Part shown: in pieces, positions 4,894-6,703 of the stretch
Position numbering within the stretch: the stretch's first letter is position 1
How the letters are laid out: the number at the start of each line of letters is the position of its first letter
NCBI GenBank assembly: GCA_013140415.1
Contig: JABFSW010000075.1
Location: 1 to 6,703 of the forward strand
Length of the DNA stretch: 6,703 bases
From: Nitrosarchaeum sp.
Lineage (GTDB): Archaea; Thermoproteota; Nitrososphaeria; Nitrososphaerales; Nitrosopumilaceae
Direction: 5' to 3'
Program-made: the position numbers and the translations under genes
The notes under the pieces: generated by a model
The model's input: the letters and a program-made list of their open reading frames with translations, nothing else
Database searches by the model: none
Told to the model about the DNA's origin: nothing

Positions 4894-5133
4894 ATGAAAT
4901 ACGTTAAACCATCACGACTTAAAGTTATGATGATTATGTTTTTTGGTACTGGTATTCTTGGAATTATTGTTGGTTTGTATGTTGCGCAACCTTCAGTAAC
5001 ATCTTACACAAGACTGCTAATTACCTTTCTGGGAGTCATCAATTTATCATTAGGCGCATTTTTTGGTTGGATCTTTCTTACTCAGCCACCAGAATCAGAT
5101 GATAAAAGAAAGAAAAAGCGCAATGACCACTAG
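4894..5133 (+). CDS. Small membrane protein with two transmembrane helices
   Basis: A 79-aa protein of unrecognised family. Residues 1-10 are basic, and TM1 spans about 11-31 (M-M-I-M-F-F-G-T-G-I-L-G-I-I-V-G). A short loop precedes TM2 at about 40-62, with Gly and Phe at regular spacing. A charged tail follows (66-79, D-D-K-R-K-K-K-R-N). Positive charges at both ends suggest that both termini are cytoplasmic. The ATG at 4894 is supported by a TATA box 27 nt upstream. The last 39 bp overlap the 3' end of the converging protease gene, so the basic tail is encoded opposite that protein's last helix. It could be a lineage-specific membrane hypothetical. Confidence 0.75.
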   Translation: MKYVKPSRLKVMMIMFFGTGILGIIVGLYVAQPSVTSYTRLLITFLGVINLSLGAFFGWIFLTQPPESDDKRKKKRNDH

Positions 5134-5643
5134 TATGTTTGTTGCAAAATGCATTGCATATGAATGATTTATTCCTTTTTTGTCATAAATGTATTTGAAC
5201 AAAAATCCGATTGGTAGCAGTAATATTGCCATGTGTACTTTTACCCCCATTGCAATATGGACAAATGCCCATGCCACTACCATCTTTTTTGATTTTCTAA
5301 AATACAATTCTTCTACATAGTTGATGTGAATAAACATGTACACTAGTAATGGAATGAAAGGAATTATGCCCCAAAATCCCTGATCTGCAAATGGACCAAA
5401 TGCAATGTTGTATCCAAGCCAACTCCAATTTAGAATCGGTATTGTCTCGACAAAATCATGTGCAAAAATAATATATGCAAATAAAATCCCAAATGGTATT
5501 GGCGCATACTTTATTGAATTAATTCCTATTTTTAGGTCCTTGACTCTTTTTTTAGTCTCTTTAATAAGAAGAAGTGATGCTCCTACTGTTAGAATATAGT
5601 ATCCAATCACAAAACTATCTGTTTGAAAAAACTCTTCTAACAT
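5095..5643 (-). CDS. Small CPBP-type (Abi/CAAX-like) intramembrane protease
   Basis: A 182-aa polytopic membrane protein with about five or six hydrophobic segments (10-27, 47-62, 88-108, 120-133, 137-152, 163-181). It carries the three signatures of the CPBP glutamic intramembrane protease family. E-E-L-Y-F-R (111-116) matches EExxxR. W-A-F-V-H (125-129) matches FxxxH with Trp in place of Phe. H-F-A-T-N (165-169) matches HxxxN. E111/E112, H129, H165 and possibly N169 would form the active site within the membrane. Characterised relatives cleave prenylated proteins or membrane substrates, and others lie in peptide-toxin immunity loci. No substrate gene is evident nearby. The ATG at 5643 has a TATA-like tract at 5670-5661. 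The 3' end overlaps the converging gene by 39 bp. Confidence 0.75.
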   Translation of the reverse strand: MLEEFFQTDSFVIGYYILTVGASLLLIKETKKRVKDLKIGINSIKYAPIPFGILFAYIIFAHDFVETIPILNWSWLGYNIAFGPFADQGFWGIIPFIPLLVYMFIHINYVEELYFRKSKKMVVAWAFVHIAMGVKVHMAILLLPIGFLFKYIYDKKGINHSYAMHFATNILVVIALFLSFII

Positions 5644-5854
5644 AATCTCTGTTGTTATGCATTATAAAAAAATCTAACTCATTAAAGCTCAATTTGCCTT
5701 GATATGCTAACTATTGACAAACATGAATGATTAAAAAGATATTTTGAGATACTACATAGAAAAACATGGTATGGCGATCGCATCTTTTTTTGAAAACATC
5801 TGTTGAGGTTTTTAATCAAAGTATAAATAATAAAACAATTTCATAAAAAAAGAA
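5644..5854. other. 211-bp intergenic region between divergent genes
   Basis: It holds a TATA-like TTTTTATAAT on the minus strand (5670-5661) for the protease gene and GTATAAATAA on the plus strand (5821-5830) for the decarboxylase. Between them is a small GC-rich island with the palindrome GCGATCGC (5773-5780), followed by T7 (5785-5791), which could terminate a short plus-strand RNA. The 26-codon frame from ATG 5766 to 5846 has no protein-like features. No gene is supported. Confidence 0.5.
5821..5830 (+). promoter_or_regulatory. TATA box of the arginine decarboxylase gene
   Basis: GTATAAATAA with an A-rich upstream flank (AATCAAA) resembling a BRE. It is centred about 29 nt upstream of the TTG at 5855, so transcription should start at or a few bases before that codon. 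Confidence 0.6.
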
Positions 5855-6406
5855 TTGCTAGATTTAGTTCCCAAAAAATTATTTCTCACAAATGGTAGAG
5901 GTGTTCATGAAGATCGATTGACAAGTTTTGAATATGCCTTAAGAGATGCTGGAATTTCAGGTACTAATCTTGTTTTAATTTCAAGTATATTTCCACCAAA
6001 CGCAAAATTAGTTTCCAGAAATGAAGGTCTCAAGCAAATCAAGCCAGGACAAATTTTATTTACAATTTATTCAAAGAATCAGACAAATGAGGCTCATAGA
6101 TTATGTTCCGCATCAGTTGGTATTGCACGACCAAAAGATACGAATCGATACGGCTATCTTTCAGAATACGAATCATATGGGCAAAATGAACAACAATCAG
6201 GTGATTATGCTGAAGACATTGCAGCACAAATGCTTGCATCATCCCTTGGTATCCCATTTGATATTGATAAAGACTGGAATGAAAAAAGACAACAATGGAC
6301 AATCTCTGGTCAGATTTACAAAACACAAAATGTTACTCAATCAGCAAAAGGTGATAAAGATGGCAGGTGGACTACTGTCTTTGCGGCTGCTGTTTTACTT
6401 GTCTAG
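5855..6406 (+). CDS. pdaD: Pyruvoyl-dependent arginine decarboxylase proenzyme
   Basis: It converts arginine to agmatine and CO2. Agmatine feeds putrescine synthesis and, in archaea, is needed to make agmatidine in tRNA-Ile2. The 183-aa proenzyme self-cleaves within L-I-S-S-I-F-P-P (41-48), expected between S43 and S44. This gives a 43-aa beta chain and an alpha chain whose N-terminal Ser becomes the pyruvoyl group. Other family features are T-N-G-R-G-V-H-E at 12-19, the strand G-Q-I-L-F-T-I (65-71), and A-S-V-G-I-A (86-91). Y-L-S-E-Y-E-S-Y-G (101-109) probably supplies the catalytic Glu; I cannot say whether it is E104 or E106. Length is normal, allowing a few extra residues against the roughly 165-aa methanogen enzyme. 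The start is TTG at 5855: a stop lies at 5831-5833 and no ATG or GTG falls between. The enzyme acts in the cytoplasm as oligomers of alpha/beta units. Confidence 0.95.
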   Translation: MLDLVPKKLFLTNGRGVHEDRLTSFEYALRDAGISGTNLVLISSIFPPNAKLVSRNEGLKQIKPGQILFTIYSKNQTNEAHRLCSASVGIARPKDTNRYGYLSEYESYGQNEQQSGDYAEDIAAQMLASSLGIPFDIDKDWNEKRQQWTISGQIYKTQNVTQSAKGDKDGRWTTVFAAAVLLV

Positions 6407-6408
6407 TT

Positions 6409-6703
6409 TTATTTTTTATATCCTTTGAGATAAAATACTGCTGCTGCAATTGCTATCACTGTGATAATTATCACAATAATAGTTGATTCATCAAATGACG
6501 TTCCAATGTTTTTTGGTGCTATTAACTCACTACCGCCTAATGAAAAAACTAATTCATCTTTGTTAATTGACGTTCTTTCACCAAAAATATATTTTCCCTG
6601 AATTTTTCCCCCTTTCTCTGGATCAAAAATCCATCCCTCTTTTGTAATTTCTTTTGGGATTTTTTCACCGTCTGTTATTTGAGTCGGAATTATTTTTCCT
6701 CTT
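6409..6703 (-). CDS. C-terminal part of a membrane-anchored surface protein (partial)
   Basis: An open frame of 97 codons enters from the right edge and stops at TAA 6411-6409. The visible residues are a beta-rich, Lys/Gly-rich domain (P-E-K-G-G-K-I-Q-G-K-Y-I-F-G-E-R, then D-E-L-V-F-S-L-G-G). A short linker leads to one hydrophobic helix (roughly residues 74-92 of the visible part, I-I-V-I-I-I-T-V-I-A-I) and a basic end L-K-G-Y-K-K. This topology means an extracytoplasmic domain held by a C-terminal anchor. There is no PEFG-type sorting motif before the helix, so the archaeosortase route seen in many thaumarchaeal surface proteins is not indicated. The family is not recognised; the N-terminus is outside the window. 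Its stop lies 2 bp from that of the decarboxylase gene (tail to tail). Confidence 0.75.
   Translation of the reverse strand, partial: RGKIIPTQITDGEKIPKEITKEGWIFDPEKGGKIQGKYIFGERTSINKDELVFSLGGSELIAPKNIGTSFDESTIIVIIITVIAIAAAVFYLKGYKK

Noticed and set aside
5405..5599. Plus-strand frame opposite the CPBP-like protease gene
   Set aside because: Antisense to a polytopic membrane protein with matching catalytic motifs; no independent start signals.
5773..5780. GCGATCGC, identical to the cyanobacterial HIP1 word
   Set aside because: There is a single copy in an archaeal context; an isolated 8-bp palindrome carries no weight.
6021..6428. Overlapping frames on both strands within the arginine decarboxylase gene
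   Set aside because: Both are shadows of a well-recognised enzyme and show unusual Gln/His/Met-rich composition.
1..6703. Mobile element, CRISPR array, toxin-antitoxin or defence cassette
   Set aside because: No transposase or integrase motif, no regularly spaced repeats, no paired small toxin genes; base composition is even across the window.

Overview
The window looks like an ordinary stretch of a low-GC archaeal chromosome, most probably an ammonia-oxidising thaumarchaeon of the Nitrosopumilus/Nitrosarchaeum type. The evidence is archaeal throughout: a pyruvoyl-dependent arginine decarboxylase, a stand-alone Lrp/AsnC sensor (RAM) domain, a CxxC-x17-CxxC zinc-ribbon microprotein, and a tRNA-Thr with U at the discriminator and no encoded CCA. 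TATA boxes lie about 24-29 nt upstream of several start codons, so leaderless mRNAs are likely. The genus is an inference; no search was run.

Layout from left to right. Positions 1-29 are probably the first codons of a minus-strand gene that runs off the left edge. A minus-strand 95-aa hypothetical (121-408) and a plus-strand 151-aa hypothetical (480-935, TTG start) diverge from back-to-back TATA boxes. Converging on the latter is a minus-strand series of four genes. In order of transcription these are a DEAD-box RNA helicase with an RG-rich tail (3390-2050), a stand-alone RAM-domain protein (1997-1764), a 95-aa hypothetical (1730-1443) and a membrane-anchored coiled-coil protein (1440-949). 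Upstream of the helicase, also on the minus strand, is a membrane-anchored DsbA-like thiol-disulfide oxidoreductase (4307-3498). A 52-aa zinc-ribbon protein diverges from it (4407-4565, plus). A tRNA-Thr(UGU) follows on the minus strand (4703-4629). Then come a small two-helix membrane protein (4894-5133, plus) and a minimal CPBP-type intramembrane protease (5643-5095, minus), whose 3' ends overlap by 39 bp. The right side holds the arginine decarboxylase proenzyme (5855-6406, plus, TTG start) and the C-terminal part of a membrane-anchored surface protein (6703-6409, minus, cut by the window edge).

Functionally, the helicase and tRNA belong to RNA metabolism and translation. The Dsb-like protein and the CPBP-like protease belong to envelope protein handling. 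The decarboxylase makes agmatine, which archaea need for polyamines and for agmatidine in tRNA-Ile2. No mobile element, CRISPR array, toxin-antitoxin pair or defence island is visible.

The most unusual structure is the helicase leader (about 3391-3453). It carries two tiny ORFs joined by an ATGA stop/start overlap, and two mutually exclusive hairpins that compete for the same strand. This is a candidate for autoregulation or temperature-dependent control. No intergenic stretch exceeds about 211 bases.
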